Below, one piece after another: positions 1-5,965 of a stretch of 7,864 nt of DNA. The translations under genes were made by a program, and so were the position numbers. The stretch lies in assembly GCA_900769745.1 (NCBI GenBank), contig CAAGHX010000160.1, positions 1 to 7,864 on the forward strand. Reading direction: 5' to 3'. The DNA is from an uncultured Alistipes sp. GTDB lineage: Bacteria; Bacteroidota; Bacteroidia; Bacteroidales; Rikenellaceae. The notes beneath the pieces were generated by a model. It was not told the DNA's origin. It did not search any database and saw only the letters and a program-made list of their open reading frames with translations. Every line of letters starts with the position of its first letter. Position 1 is the stretch's first letter.

Positions 1-740
1 CCTGCAAGTGCCGAACCCTCCATCTCGAAATTGGTGATTCTTCGGCCCTCGAAGCGGAATGCCTCAATCTTCTCGTTTAGCTCGGGGTCGGCAGGCTGCA
101 ACCTCACCCAACGGCCTTGTGGAGCGTAGAATCCTGGGGCGGCGATGGTGATACCCTCCATCACGCTATCCTTGAACAGCTCCCAAAGCTCGTCGTCAGA
201 GTTTACGAAATATGGCTTTGGTAGAAGCTCGCTCCAGTTTGTATGCTCGATAAATGCCTTCTCGATATTGAGGTCGCACACATCGTTGCGGCCGGCATAA
301 TATCCCAGTAGGCTATCGAATCCAACCGATGTGCGTGCATAGACCACATCTCCCACCTTGATATCGGGCTGCAAAGCTCCCGATGTGCCGAGGCGTACCA
401 TCGTAAGTTGGCGCTTCTGTGGCTTTTCGGTGCGGGTGGCGAAATCAACATTGGCCAGAGCGTCGAGCTCGGTTACGCAGATGTCGATATTACCAATTCC
501 GATACCTGTTGAAAGCACCTTCATGCGCTTGCCTTTGTAGAGTCCCGTAACGCTTTTGAACTCGCGGTTTGCAGCACGACACTCCTCGCTATCGAAATAG
601 GAAGCAATCTGCTCAACACGCGCTGGATCGCCAACCAAAATGATTGTGTCGGCCAACTGCTCAGGGCGCAGATGGAGATGAAAAACAGTGCCATCGTCGT
701 TGATTATCAACTCTGAAGGAGGAATTATTCTTGGCTGCAT
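1..740 (-). CDS. udp: Nucleoside phosphorylase, uridine phosphorylase type (3' end beyond window)
   Basis: The first 246 codons are visible; the gene leaves the window at base 1, so it lacks its C-terminus. It should split uridine with phosphate into uracil and ribose-1-phosphate in cytosolic pyrimidine salvage. The protein starts MQPRIIPPSELI, and the features of E. coli Udp appear in order: VFHLHL with His21 (Udp His8), GDPARV with phosphate-binding Arg41 (Arg30), STGIGIGN at 77-84, VRLGTSGALQP with Arg116 and Thr119 (Arg91, Thr94), FYAPQGR at 204-210, and FEMEGSAL with ribose-binding Glu239-Met240-Glu241. Phe204, Gln208 and Arg210 align with Udp Phe162, Gln166 and Arg168, the last two being the uracil-recognising pair, so uridine is favoured over purine nucleosides. 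ATG 740 is the first start in an otherwise stopped frame. It is divergent from glmM across 117 bases. Substrate assignment is inference; the family is secure. Confidence 0.9.
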   Translation of the reverse strand, partial: MQPRIIPPSELIINDDGTVFHLHLRPEQLADTIILVGDPARVEQIASYFDSEECRAANREFKSVTGLYKGKRMKVLSTGIGIGNIDICVTELDALANVDFATRTEKPQKRQLTMVRLGTSGALQPDIKVGDVVYARTSVGFDSLLGYYAGRNDVCDLNIEKAFIEHTNWSELLPKPYFVNSDDELWELFKDSVMEGITIAAPGFYAPQGRWVRLQPADPELNEKIEAFRFEGRRITNFEMEGSALA

Positions 741-804
741 ATGATAAAAAATATCGGTTTCGCTTTTTTATATGGCATAAAAGTAATATATTTACATCGA
801 ATTA

Positions 805-833
805 CAAAATAAAATTCGCTTTTTTTATACAAA
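805..833 (-). promoter_or_regulatory. Candidate Bacteroidota promoter for the uridine phosphorylase gene
   Basis: On the minus strand a perfect -33 box TTTG (833-830) is followed after 17 bases by TTATTTTG (812-805), a 7 of 8 match to the -7 consensus TAnnTTTG of Bacteroidota. Transcription would start near base 800, leaving a leader of about 60 nt before ATG 740. The spacing is at the short end of the usual range and the region is A/T rich, so chance matches are possible. A weaker plus-strand -7-like TATATTTA (787-794) could serve glmM, but I see no matching -33 box. Confidence 0.4.
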
Positions 834-857
834 GTATAAAGACTTAAAAACAACGAT

Positions 858-2246
858 ATGACACTTATTAAATCAATTTCGGGTATTCGTGGTACAATCG
901 GAGGCCCACAGGGTGATAATCTCACACCTATCGACATCGTGAAATTCACCACCGCTTATGTGCGCTTTATGAGCGAGAAAAACGAGGGTAAGCGATTGAC
1001 TATTGTGGTTGGTCGTGATGCTCGTATTTCGGGAACAATGGTTGGTGATATCATCGAGGGTACACTGCTTGGTTGTGGTGTGGATGTTATCAACGTCGGT
1101 TTGTGTACAACTCCAGGTACCGAGATGGCTGTTATCACACACAAGGCTGATGGTGGTATCATCATCACTGCTTCGCACAATCCTAAGCAGTGGAACGCAT
1201 TGAAACTTCTCAACGAAAAGGGCGAGTTTTTGAACGATGCCGAGGGTAAGCGAGTGCTTGCTTTGGCCGATGATGAGGCTTATGATTTCCCACAGATTGA
1301 TTCAATCGGCAAGGTTGTGTTGTGTGAGGATTTTAACCCTACTCATATCGAGCAGGTTTTGGCTTTGGATATGGTTGATGTAGAGGCTGTTAAGGCACGT
1401 CAATTCAAGGTGGTTGTAGATGCTGTAAACTCTATTGGTGGCGAGGTTATTCCAGCCCTTTTGGAGCGCTTGGGTTGCCAGGTCGTGAAGCTCAATTGCG
1501 AGCCTAACGGAGAGTTTGCTCACAACCCTGAGCCACTGCCTGAGAACCTTACAGAAATCTCTGAGGTTATCCGCCGAGAGGGTGCCGATTTGGGTGTTGT
1601 TGTTGACCCCGATGTTGATCGTTTGGCGTTGGTTTGCGAGGACGGCTCGATGTTTGGTGAGGAGTACACTTTGGTGGCTGTGTCGGATTACATCCTCTCA
1701 CACACTAAGGGTAACACAGTTTCGAACCTCAGCTCTTCGCGTGCGTTGCGCGATGTAACAGAGGCCCACGGTGGTGTTTACACTGCATCGGCTGTTGGTG
1801 AGGTGAATGTGGTTGCAATGATGAAACAGACAGGTGCTGTAATCGGTGGCGAGGGTAATGGTGGAGTTATCTACCCTGCTCTTCACTATGGTCGCGATGC
1901 GCTTGTAGGAGTTGCTCTGTTCCTCACGTTCTTGGCTAAGAAGAATTGCACGATGAGAGAGCTTCGTGCGGGCTATCCTGCATACTATGCTTCGAAGAAT
2001 AAAATCGAGCTTACACCAGCTATTGATGTAGATAAAGTGTTGCTTGAGATGAAGAGCCGTTATGCTGGTGAGAATGTGACAGATATCGATGGTGTGAAGA
2101 TTGACTTCCCTGCTAATTGGGTACACCTTCGCAAGTCGAATACAGAGCCTATCGTTCGTGTCTATACTGAGGCTAAATCGGCTGATGAGGCTGATGTATT
2201 GGCGCAGCGTTTCATTGGCGAAATCAAAGAGATTTGTGGTTTGTAA
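858..2246 (+). CDS. glmM: Phosphoglucosamine mutase GlmM
   Basis: A 462-residue alpha-D-phosphohexomutase, predicted to convert glucosamine-6-phosphate to glucosamine-1-phosphate in the cytosol, on the route to UDP-GlcNAc for peptidoglycan and lipopolysaccharide. The four expected elements are present: the active-site phosphoserine loop TASHNP with Ser106, the metal loop DPDVDR with Asp250, Asp252 and Asp254, the sugar-recognition loop GEGNGG at 331-336, and the phosphate-binding loop RKSNTEP at 425-431. The last two differ from E. coli-type GlmM (GEQSGH, RPSGTEP) and resemble the form used by Bacteroidota and archaea. Phosphomannomutase or phosphoglucomutase activity therefore cannot be excluded by sequence alone. 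The N-terminus MTLIKSISGIRGTIGG matches the family start, fixing ATG 858. It leads a probable two-gene unit with the dipeptidase downstream. Length is normal and no key residue is missing. Confidence 0.9.
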   Translation: MTLIKSISGIRGTIGGPQGDNLTPIDIVKFTTAYVRFMSEKNEGKRLTIVVGRDARISGTMVGDIIEGTLLGCGVDVINVGLCTTPGTEMAVITHKADGGIIITASHNPKQWNALKLLNEKGEFLNDAEGKRVLALADDEAYDFPQIDSIGKVVLCEDFNPTHIEQVLALDMVDVEAVKARQFKVVVDAVNSIGGEVIPALLERLGCQVVKLNCEPNGEFAHNPEPLPENLTEISEVIRREGADLGVVVDPDVDRLALVCEDGSMFGEEYTLVAVSDYILSHTKGNTVSNLSSSRALRDVTEAHGGVYTASAVGEVNVVAMMKQTGAVIGGEGNGGVIYPALHYGRDALVGVALFLTFLAKKNCTMRELRAGYPAYYASKNKIELTPAIDVDKVLLEMKSRYAGENVTDIDGVKIDFPANWVHLRKSNTEPIVRVYTEAKSADEADVLAQRFIGEIKEICGL

Positions 2247-2268
2247 TAATACCTAAATGATATATAAT

Positions 2269-3633
2269 ATGGAAAAAGTACAGAGTTATATTGATAGCAA
2301 CAAGGAGCGTTTCTTGGAGGAGTTGTTCGAGCTTCTTCGCATCCCATCAATCAGCGCTCAGTCGGAGCATAAGGGCGATATGGTGAAGTGTGCCGAGTGG
2401 TTGGCGGCTTCGCTCGTTAAGGCTGGTGCCGACCGTGCTGAGGTGATGCCAACAGATGGCAATCCTGTTGTCTATGCCGAGAAGATTGTTGACCCTGCGG
2501 CTAAGACTGTGTTGGTGTATGGTCACTACGATGTGATGCCAGTTGATCCACGTGCTGAGTGGAATACCGATCCATTTGAGCCAGTTGTGAAAGATGGTCG
2601 TATTTGGGGCCGTGGCGCTGACGATGATAAGGGCCAGCTCTTTATGCACGCCAAGGCGTTTGAGGCTATGTGTGAGACCGATTCGCTCCCTTGCAACGTG
2701 AAGTTTATGCTTGAGGGCGAGGAGGAGATTGGCTCTCCAAGCCTCTATAAGTTCTGCGAGGAGCAGAAGGAGTTGTTGAAGGCCGATATTATATTGGTAT
2801 CTGATACCTCTATGATTTCGATGAATACCCCATCAATCACTTGCGGTTTGCGTGGTCTTACATATATGGAGGTCGAGGTTGTAGGTCCTAACAAGGATTT
2901 GCACTCAGGTCTGTTTGGTGGCGCTGTTGCCAACCCAGCTAATGTGTTGACTCGTCTGGTGTCATCGTTAGTTGATGACGAGGGTCGTGTAACTATCCCT
3001 GGCTTCTATGATGATGTTCGCGAGCTTTCTGAGGCTGAGCGTAAGGCATTCAACGAGGCTCCATTCTCATTGGAGGATTACAAGAAGGCTCTCGATATCG
3101 ACGATGTAGAGGGCGAGGCTGGTTACACCACTATCGAGCGTACAGGTGTGCGTCCATCACTCGATGTGAACGGTATCTGGGGTGGATATATCGAGGAGGG
3201 TACAAAGACTGTTATCCCATCTCGCGCATCGGCAAAGATCTCAATGCGTTTGGTACCAAATCAGGACTTTGTAAAGATTGGCGAGCTCTTCGAGAAGCAC
3301 TTCCGCGCTATTGCGCCTAAGAGTGTGAAGGTAAATGTACAGTTCCTCCACGGCGGAGCTCCATACGTCTCTCCAACCGATATGGCTGCATATCAGGCTG
3401 CTGAGAAGGCTATCGAGGATACATTTGGCAAGAAGCCATTGCCATTCTATTCGGGTGGTTCTATTCCTATTATTAGCGGCTTTGAGCGCATCTTGGGAAT
3501 TAAGTCTATCCTTATTGGCTTTGGTTTGTCGGAAGATGCTATCCACTCTCCAAATGAGAGTTACGGCCTTGAGCAGTTTGACAAGGGTGTGAGAACAATT
3601 CCTTTGTTCTATAAATATTTTGCTCAGATGTAG
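2269..3633 (+). CDS. M20-family metallodipeptidase (cytosolic nonspecific dipeptidase type)
   Basis: A 454-residue zinc or manganese dipeptidase/carboxypeptidase of peptidase family M20, without a signal peptide, so it probably cleaves dipeptides in the cytosol. Metal and catalytic motifs, numbered from ATG 2269: VYGHYDV with His86 and Asp88, RGADDDKG with bridging Asp119, EGEEEIGS with catalytic Glu152 and metal-binding Glu153, VSDT with Asp179, and DAIHSPNE with His426. LHSG His212 lies in the lid/dimerisation domain (about 195-375) and matches the His that reaches into the partner subunit's active site in CNDP-type enzymes. An in-frame ATG at 2257 would add MIYN. I prefer 2269 because MEKVQSYI begins like family members, but neither start has a clear ribosome site. 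The gap to the glmM stop is 22 bases (10 from 2257), so co-transcription is likely. The exact substrate is unknown; a role in recycling wall peptides is only a guess from the neighbour. Confidence 0.92.
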   Translation: MEKVQSYIDSNKERFLEELFELLRIPSISAQSEHKGDMVKCAEWLAASLVKAGADRAEVMPTDGNPVVYAEKIVDPAAKTVLVYGHYDVMPVDPRAEWNTDPFEPVVKDGRIWGRGADDDKGQLFMHAKAFEAMCETDSLPCNVKFMLEGEEEIGSPSLYKFCEEQKELLKADIILVSDTSMISMNTPSITCGLRGLTYMEVEVVGPNKDLHSGLFGGAVANPANVLTRLVSSLVDDEGRVTIPGFYDDVRELSEAERKAFNEAPFSLEDYKKALDIDDVEGEAGYTTIERTGVRPSLDVNGIWGGYIEEGTKTVIPSRASAKISMRLVPNQDFVKIGELFEKHFRAIAPKSVKVNVQFLHGGAPYVSPTDMAAYQAAEKAIEDTFGKKPLPFYSGGSIPIISGFERILGIKSILIGFGLSEDAIHSPNESYGLEQFDKGVRTIPLFYKYFAQM

Positions 3634-3653
3634 TCTGTTGCAGATTCGATTAG

Positions 3654-3692
3654 TCGGGATATTGGCAATTTGTCGGTATCCCGATTTTTTTT
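3654..3692 (+). terminator. Intrinsic terminator of the glmM-dipeptidase unit
   Basis: Perfect 8-bp stem TCGGGATA (3654-3661) with TATCCCGA (3677-3684), a 15-nt loop, then eight consecutive T (3685-3692). It lies 20 bases after the dipeptidase stop codon on the same strand. Confidence 0.88.
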
Positions 3693-3714
3693 GCGTTTTA
3701 TATGTTATAAAAAT

Positions 3715-3750
3715 AAAAAAAAGTACCCGTGTCTCACGACAGAGGTACTT
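3715..3750 (-). terminator. Strong minus-strand terminator with no matching protein gene
   Basis: Read on the minus strand, AAGTACC (3750-3744) pairs with GGTACTT (3727-3721). Inside it, after a 2x2 internal loop, TGTC (3741-3738) pairs with GACA (3733-3730) around a GTGA tetraloop. Eight T follow (3722-3715, the first two shared with the stem). On the plus strand there is no T tract, so the direction is minus. Confidence 0.82.
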
Positions 3751-3760
3751 CTTCATCAAC

Positions 3761-3804
3761 CACCTATATTGCAACATTATATAAATAATAGTCGCAATAA
3801 GGTG
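3761..3804 (-). other. 44-nt hairpin, part of the candidate small RNA
   Basis: The outer arms on the minus strand are CACCTTATTGC and GCAATATAGGTG: 5 bp, a bulged T, then 6 bp. The apical part adds a weak ATTAT/ATAAT helix around a TTAT loop. There is no T tract directly after it, so it is not itself a terminator. Confidence 0.55.
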
Positions 3805-3808
3805 TACA

Positions 3809-3858
3809 ATCCCTATAAAAAATCCCTATAAATAAATCCTAATAAAATTCAATCCCTC
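3809..3858. repeat. Short degenerate tandem repeat, unit about AATCCCTATAAA
   Basis: Two exact 12-base units AATCCCTATAAA occur at 3809-3820 and 3821-3832, followed by diverged copies (AATCCTAATAAA near 3835 and AATCCCT at 3851-3857). The repeat is inside the candidate small RNA, where it reads as TATAGGGATT on the minus strand. Confidence 0.6.
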
Positions 3859-3974
3859 AACCTTCATTCAGGCTTTTTCCACTATATTAGTCGCAGAACT
3901 CTGCGGAAAACTACACGATGATGTAATTTTTTTTTACTTTTTTTTATTTTGGCCCAATTTTTGAGATTGAAGAC

Positions 3975-4014
3975 AAAAAATAAGCCTGCCTAACGTGTGG
4001 TTAAGCAGGCTTAT
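3975..4014 (-). terminator. Intrinsic terminator of the alkaline phosphatase gene
   Basis: On the minus strand a 10-bp stem ATAAGCCTGC (4014-4005) pairs with GCAGGCTTAT (3989-3980). An inner TAAC/GTTA helix adds to it around a short CACAC loop, and a T tract follows (3980-3975). It starts 35 bases after the phosphatase stop codon. Confidence 0.9.
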
Positions 4015-4049
4015 CTGTTATTAATTCGGATATATATATCTACTCCTTA

Positions 4050-5201
4050 TTATTTCTTCTGTGCTGTTGCTTCCTTCTCTGAACGGTGGCCAACGCCGAG
4101 GAGCTCCTGCAACTTCCAGCCGAGGTCGCTGTTCTCCATTATGCCGTTGATGCACTCAGCACCTGTACCATAGAGATATACTGGAACCATTGTAGCGGTG
4201 TGGCTTGATGTGCCAAATGCGTAGCTGATACCACTCTCTGGGAGAGTGAAGTCAGTCTTGTTGCTTGGGATTGACAAACCACTTGTCTCGTGGTCAGCGC
4301 AAACAACTACCAATGTGCCTGGGTTGTTGTCGGCATAATTCATTGCAACCTTGATAGCATTGCCGAAGTCGCGTGTCTCAGCCAAGATGCCTACTGGGTT
4401 ACGGCTGTGGCCCTCGCCATCGATCTTAGAGCCCTCAACCATCAATACGAAGCCCTTCTTCTTGTTCTTTTTTACATTGTTTGTCAAGATCTCCAAAGAT
4501 TTAGCTGTAGCCTCAGCCAAATACTCACCACGATTGCCTGTGCGAGCCAATGGAAGGTCGCTCTCAGCGTAGATGCCGAGTACCTTACCCTCAGATGGGG
4601 CCGACTTCACGTTCTTGAGGTCGGTGTGGAGCTGGTAGCCCAAAGCCTTGATGCCCTCGTTGAAATCCTTGTTCTGATTTGTGAAGTGACGCTTGAAGTA
4701 CTTCATACCACCACCGAATGCTACATCGATACCGCTCTTATAGAACCAGTCTGTGATATTGTCGTGCTCGTTACGGCTCTTAACATGAGAATAGAATGCT
4801 GCTGGAGTTGCGTGCTGCAAGTAGCAAGTAACAACCAAACCTGTTGCATAATTCTGCTTCTGAGCCTTTGTGATGATAGACTCAACGTGTGTGCCGTCGG
4901 GAGTCATACCGAGCATGCTGTTGTTAGTCTTGTAGCCTGTTGCCAGAGCAGTACCTGCAGCAGCAGAGTCAGTTACACGGTTGTTTAATGAATAAGTTTT
5001 GATGAGGGCAATGTTCTGAGCTGCATCGAAAGAGGTTGGAGCGTACTTTCCTTCGAGCTGTAGCATCGAAACATGACCGAGACCCATACCGTCACCAATC
5101 ATATAGATGATGTTGTTAATCTTTGGGGCCTTTTCGCGCTTCGCCTCCACATTTGACGACAATGTGAGCGAAATCAAAAGAAATAATAAGAATTTTTTCA
5201 T
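4050..5201 (-). CDS. Secreted alkaline phosphatase (PhoA family)
   Basis: A 383-residue phosphomonoesterase. The N-terminus MKKFLLFLLISLTLSSNVEA is a Sec signal peptide, probably cut after VEA (residue 20), with no lipoprotein Cys, so the enzyme acts in the periplasm and releases phosphate from organic esters. The two-zinc/magnesium site can be followed against E. coli PhoA: Asp37 in MIGDGMG (Asp51), nucleophile Ser79 in TDSAAAG (Ser102), Thr132 in QHATPA (Thr155), Arg143 (Arg166), Glu256 (Glu322), Asp261 and His265 in IDGEGH (Asp327, His331), Asp303-His304 in ADHETSG (Asp369, His370) and His334 in SSHTAT (His412). Two positions differ from E. coli: His130 replaces Asp153, as in many family members, and Gly262 sits where E. 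coli has Lys328. It is shorter than E. coli PhoA (471 residues), suggesting reduced surface insertions. It is divergent from ung and has its own terminator. Confidence 0.94.
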   Translation of the reverse strand: MKKFLLFLLISLTLSSNVEAKREKAPKINNIIYMIGDGMGLGHVSMLQLEGKYAPTSFDAAQNIALIKTYSLNNRVTDSAAAGTALATGYKTNNSMLGMTPDGTHVESIITKAQKQNYATGLVVTCYLQHATPAAFYSHVKSRNEHDNITDWFYKSGIDVAFGGGMKYFKRHFTNQNKDFNEGIKALGYQLHTDLKNVKSAPSEGKVLGIYAESDLPLARTGNRGEYLAEATAKSLEILTNNVKKNKKKGFVLMVEGSKIDGEGHSRNPVGILAETRDFGNAIKVAMNYADNNPGTLVVVCADHETSGLSIPSNKTDFTLPESGISYAFGTSSHTATMVPVYLYGTGAECINGIMENSDLGWKLQELLGVGHRSEKEATAQKK

Positions 5202-5235
5202 AATTAATATAAGTAGTTTATGTGTTTTAATGGCG

Positions 5236-5243
5236 CAAAATTA
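5236..5243 (-). promoter_or_regulatory. -7 element of the alkaline phosphatase promoter
   Basis: TAATTTTG on the minus strand (5243-5236) matches the Bacteroidota -7 consensus TAnnTTTG at every defined base. Transcription would begin near 5230, about 29 nt before ATG 5201. No TTTG box is found 17-21 bases upstream, so the -33 half is weak or absent, which could mean that an activator is needed. Confidence 0.6.
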
Positions 5244-5256
5244 TAATTTTTTTTTG

Positions 5257-5264
5257 TAATTTTG
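5257..5264 (+). promoter_or_regulatory. -7 element of the ung promoter
   Basis: TAATTTTG on the plus strand matches TAnnTTTG at every defined base. The predicted start is near 5270, giving a leader of about 20 nt before the ung ATG. No clear -33 box is seen upstream. It lies 13 bases from the oppositely oriented -7 element of the phosphatase gene. Confidence 0.6.
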
Positions 5265-5265
5265 T

Positions 5266-5282
5266 GTTAATCATAGATTAAC
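5266..5282. promoter_or_regulatory. Perfect palindrome at the ung start site, possible operator
   Basis: GTTAATC (5266-5272), a 3-base ATA spacer, then GATTAAC (5276-5282): a perfect 7-bp inverted repeat. It covers the predicted ung transcription start and also the place where the -33 box of the divergent phosphatase promoter would be. A dimeric repressor site is the simplest reading. In the ung mRNA it could instead form a weak A/U-rich hairpin followed by TTTTT, close to the start codon. Confidence 0.45.
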
Positions 5283-5290
5283 TTTTTGAG

Positions 5291-5953
5291 ATGGAGGTAA
5301 AAATTGCAGCCGATTGGCAAGAGATACTGCAACCGGAGTTTGATAAGCCTTATTTTGAGGAGCTTACTCGTTTCGTGAGAGCTGAGTATGGTTCGACGAC
5401 GGTGTTTCCCGCGGGAAAAAATATTTTCCGAGCATTCGATAAATGTCCGTTTGAGTCACTCAAGGTGGTAATTATTGGACAAGATCCATATCATGGTGTG
5501 GGGCAAGCTAATGGTTTGTGTTTCTCGGTGAATGATGGCGTGCCATTTCCTCCGTCGTTGCAGAATATATTTAAGGAGATCAAAAGCGATTTGGGTGTCG
5601 ATGTTCCTCAGTCGGGAAATCTTGACCGCTGGGCCGAACAGGGTGTGTTGCTGCTTAATGCGGTGCTTACCGTGAGGGCTCATGAAGCGGCTTCTCATGC
5701 AGGACGGGGTTGGGAGCAATTTACTGATGCTGTAGTGAGAATCATCAACGAACGCAAGCAGGGCGTTGTGTATATGTTGTGGGGGAGTTATGCCCAGCGT
5801 AAGGGTCAGGTGGCCGATGCCAACAGAAACCTTATTCTAAAGAGTGTACACCCTTCTCCCCTATCTGTGTATAGAGGATTTTTCGGCTGCAAGCACTTCT
5901 CGCAAGCAAATGCCTATTTGCAGAGTATTGGCAAGAGCCCTATAATTTGGTAG
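5291..5953 (+). CDS. ung: Uracil-DNA glycosylase, family 1
   Basis: A 220-residue base-excision repair enzyme that removes uracil from DNA after cytosine deamination or dUMP misincorporation. The family 1 residues fall at almost the same numbers as in E. coli Ung: Asp65 and Tyr67 in GQDPYHG (water-activating Asp and the Tyr that excludes thymine), Phe78 in GLCFSV (stacks on uracil), Asn123 in LLLNAVLTVR (reads uracil), and His187 with intercalating Leu191 in HPSPLS. The segment FPPSLQNIFKEI (86-97) is also canonical. Length is full and all catalytic residues are present. ATG 5291 gives the usual N-terminus; GGAGG lies inside the gene just after the start codon rather than upstream, so it is not a ribosome site. 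The acetyltransferase gene follows 12 bases later and is probably co-transcribed. Confidence 0.97.
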   Translation: MEVKIAADWQEILQPEFDKPYFEELTRFVRAEYGSTTVFPAGKNIFRAFDKCPFESLKVVIIGQDPYHGVGQANGLCFSVNDGVPFPPSLQNIFKEIKSDLGVDVPQSGNLDRWAEQGVLLLNAVLTVRAHEAASHAGRGWEQFTDAVVRIINERKQGVVYMLWGSYAQRKGQVADANRNLILKSVHPSPLSVYRGFFGCKHFSQANAYLQSIGKSPIIW

Positions 5954-5965
5954 AATTTATAGACT

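Larger units (their letters stand above)
3715..3905 (-). ncRNA. Candidate small untranslated RNA (5' end uncertain)
   Basis: This minus-strand segment ends in a strong intrinsic terminator with no protein gene to serve: the alkaline phosphatase upstream already has its own terminator at 3975-4014. Just before the terminator is a second structure, a 44-nt hairpin (3804-3761) whose arms CACCT-TATTGC and GCAATA-T-AGGTG pair over 11 bp with one bulged T. Further 5' lie a repeated TATAGGGATT and the CGCAGA/TCTGCG palindrome. A weak -7-like TAGTTTTC (3913-3906) would start a transcript near 3900, giving about 185 nt; no -33 box is seen. The only internal ATG frame of note gives a 13-residue peptide (MKVEGLNFIRIYL). 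I do not recognise a known RNA family. A 6S-like RNA was considered, but I cannot draw its long paired rod. The existence of the RNA is inference from structure. Confidence 0.4.
3693..4049. other. Intergenic region without protein genes
   Basis: Between the plus-strand terminator at 3692 and the end of the alkaline phosphatase gene I find no believable protein gene; the only open frames are very short or run through terminators. The stretch is strongly A/T rich. It holds two minus-strand terminators (3715-3750 and 3975-4014), a 44-base hairpin (3761-3804), a run of near-repeats of AATCCCTATAAA (3809-3858), a short palindrome CGCAGA-AC-TCTGCG (3892-3905) and poly-T tracts (3927-3949). Confidence 0.8.

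Noticed and set aside
1698..2126. 142-codon minus-strand frame inside glmM
   Set aside because: Antisense shadow of conserved mutase sequence, with low-complexity His/Thr/Ile-rich translation.
3241..3777. 178-codon minus-strand frame overlapping the dipeptidase 3' end
   Set aside because: It runs through two terminators and opposite an intact M20 gene. The translation has no domain; its first codons are the hairpin and terminator sequence.
3809..3858. Repeats that might be a CRISPR array
   Set aside because: Units are only 12 bases, directly adjacent without unique spacers, and there are no cas genes.
3841..3905. TTCAATCCC word suggesting a tRNA or tmRNA T arm
   Set aside because: No matching T-arm stem, acceptor stem, CCA end or tag-peptide frame is present on either strand; the word is one unit of the A/T-rich repeat.
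4290..4988. 232-codon open frame on the plus strand opposite the alkaline phosphatase gene
   Set aside because: It lies wholly inside a well-supported gene on the other strand. Its translation is rich in Cys, Val and Leu with no recognisable domain, as expected for an antisense shadow.
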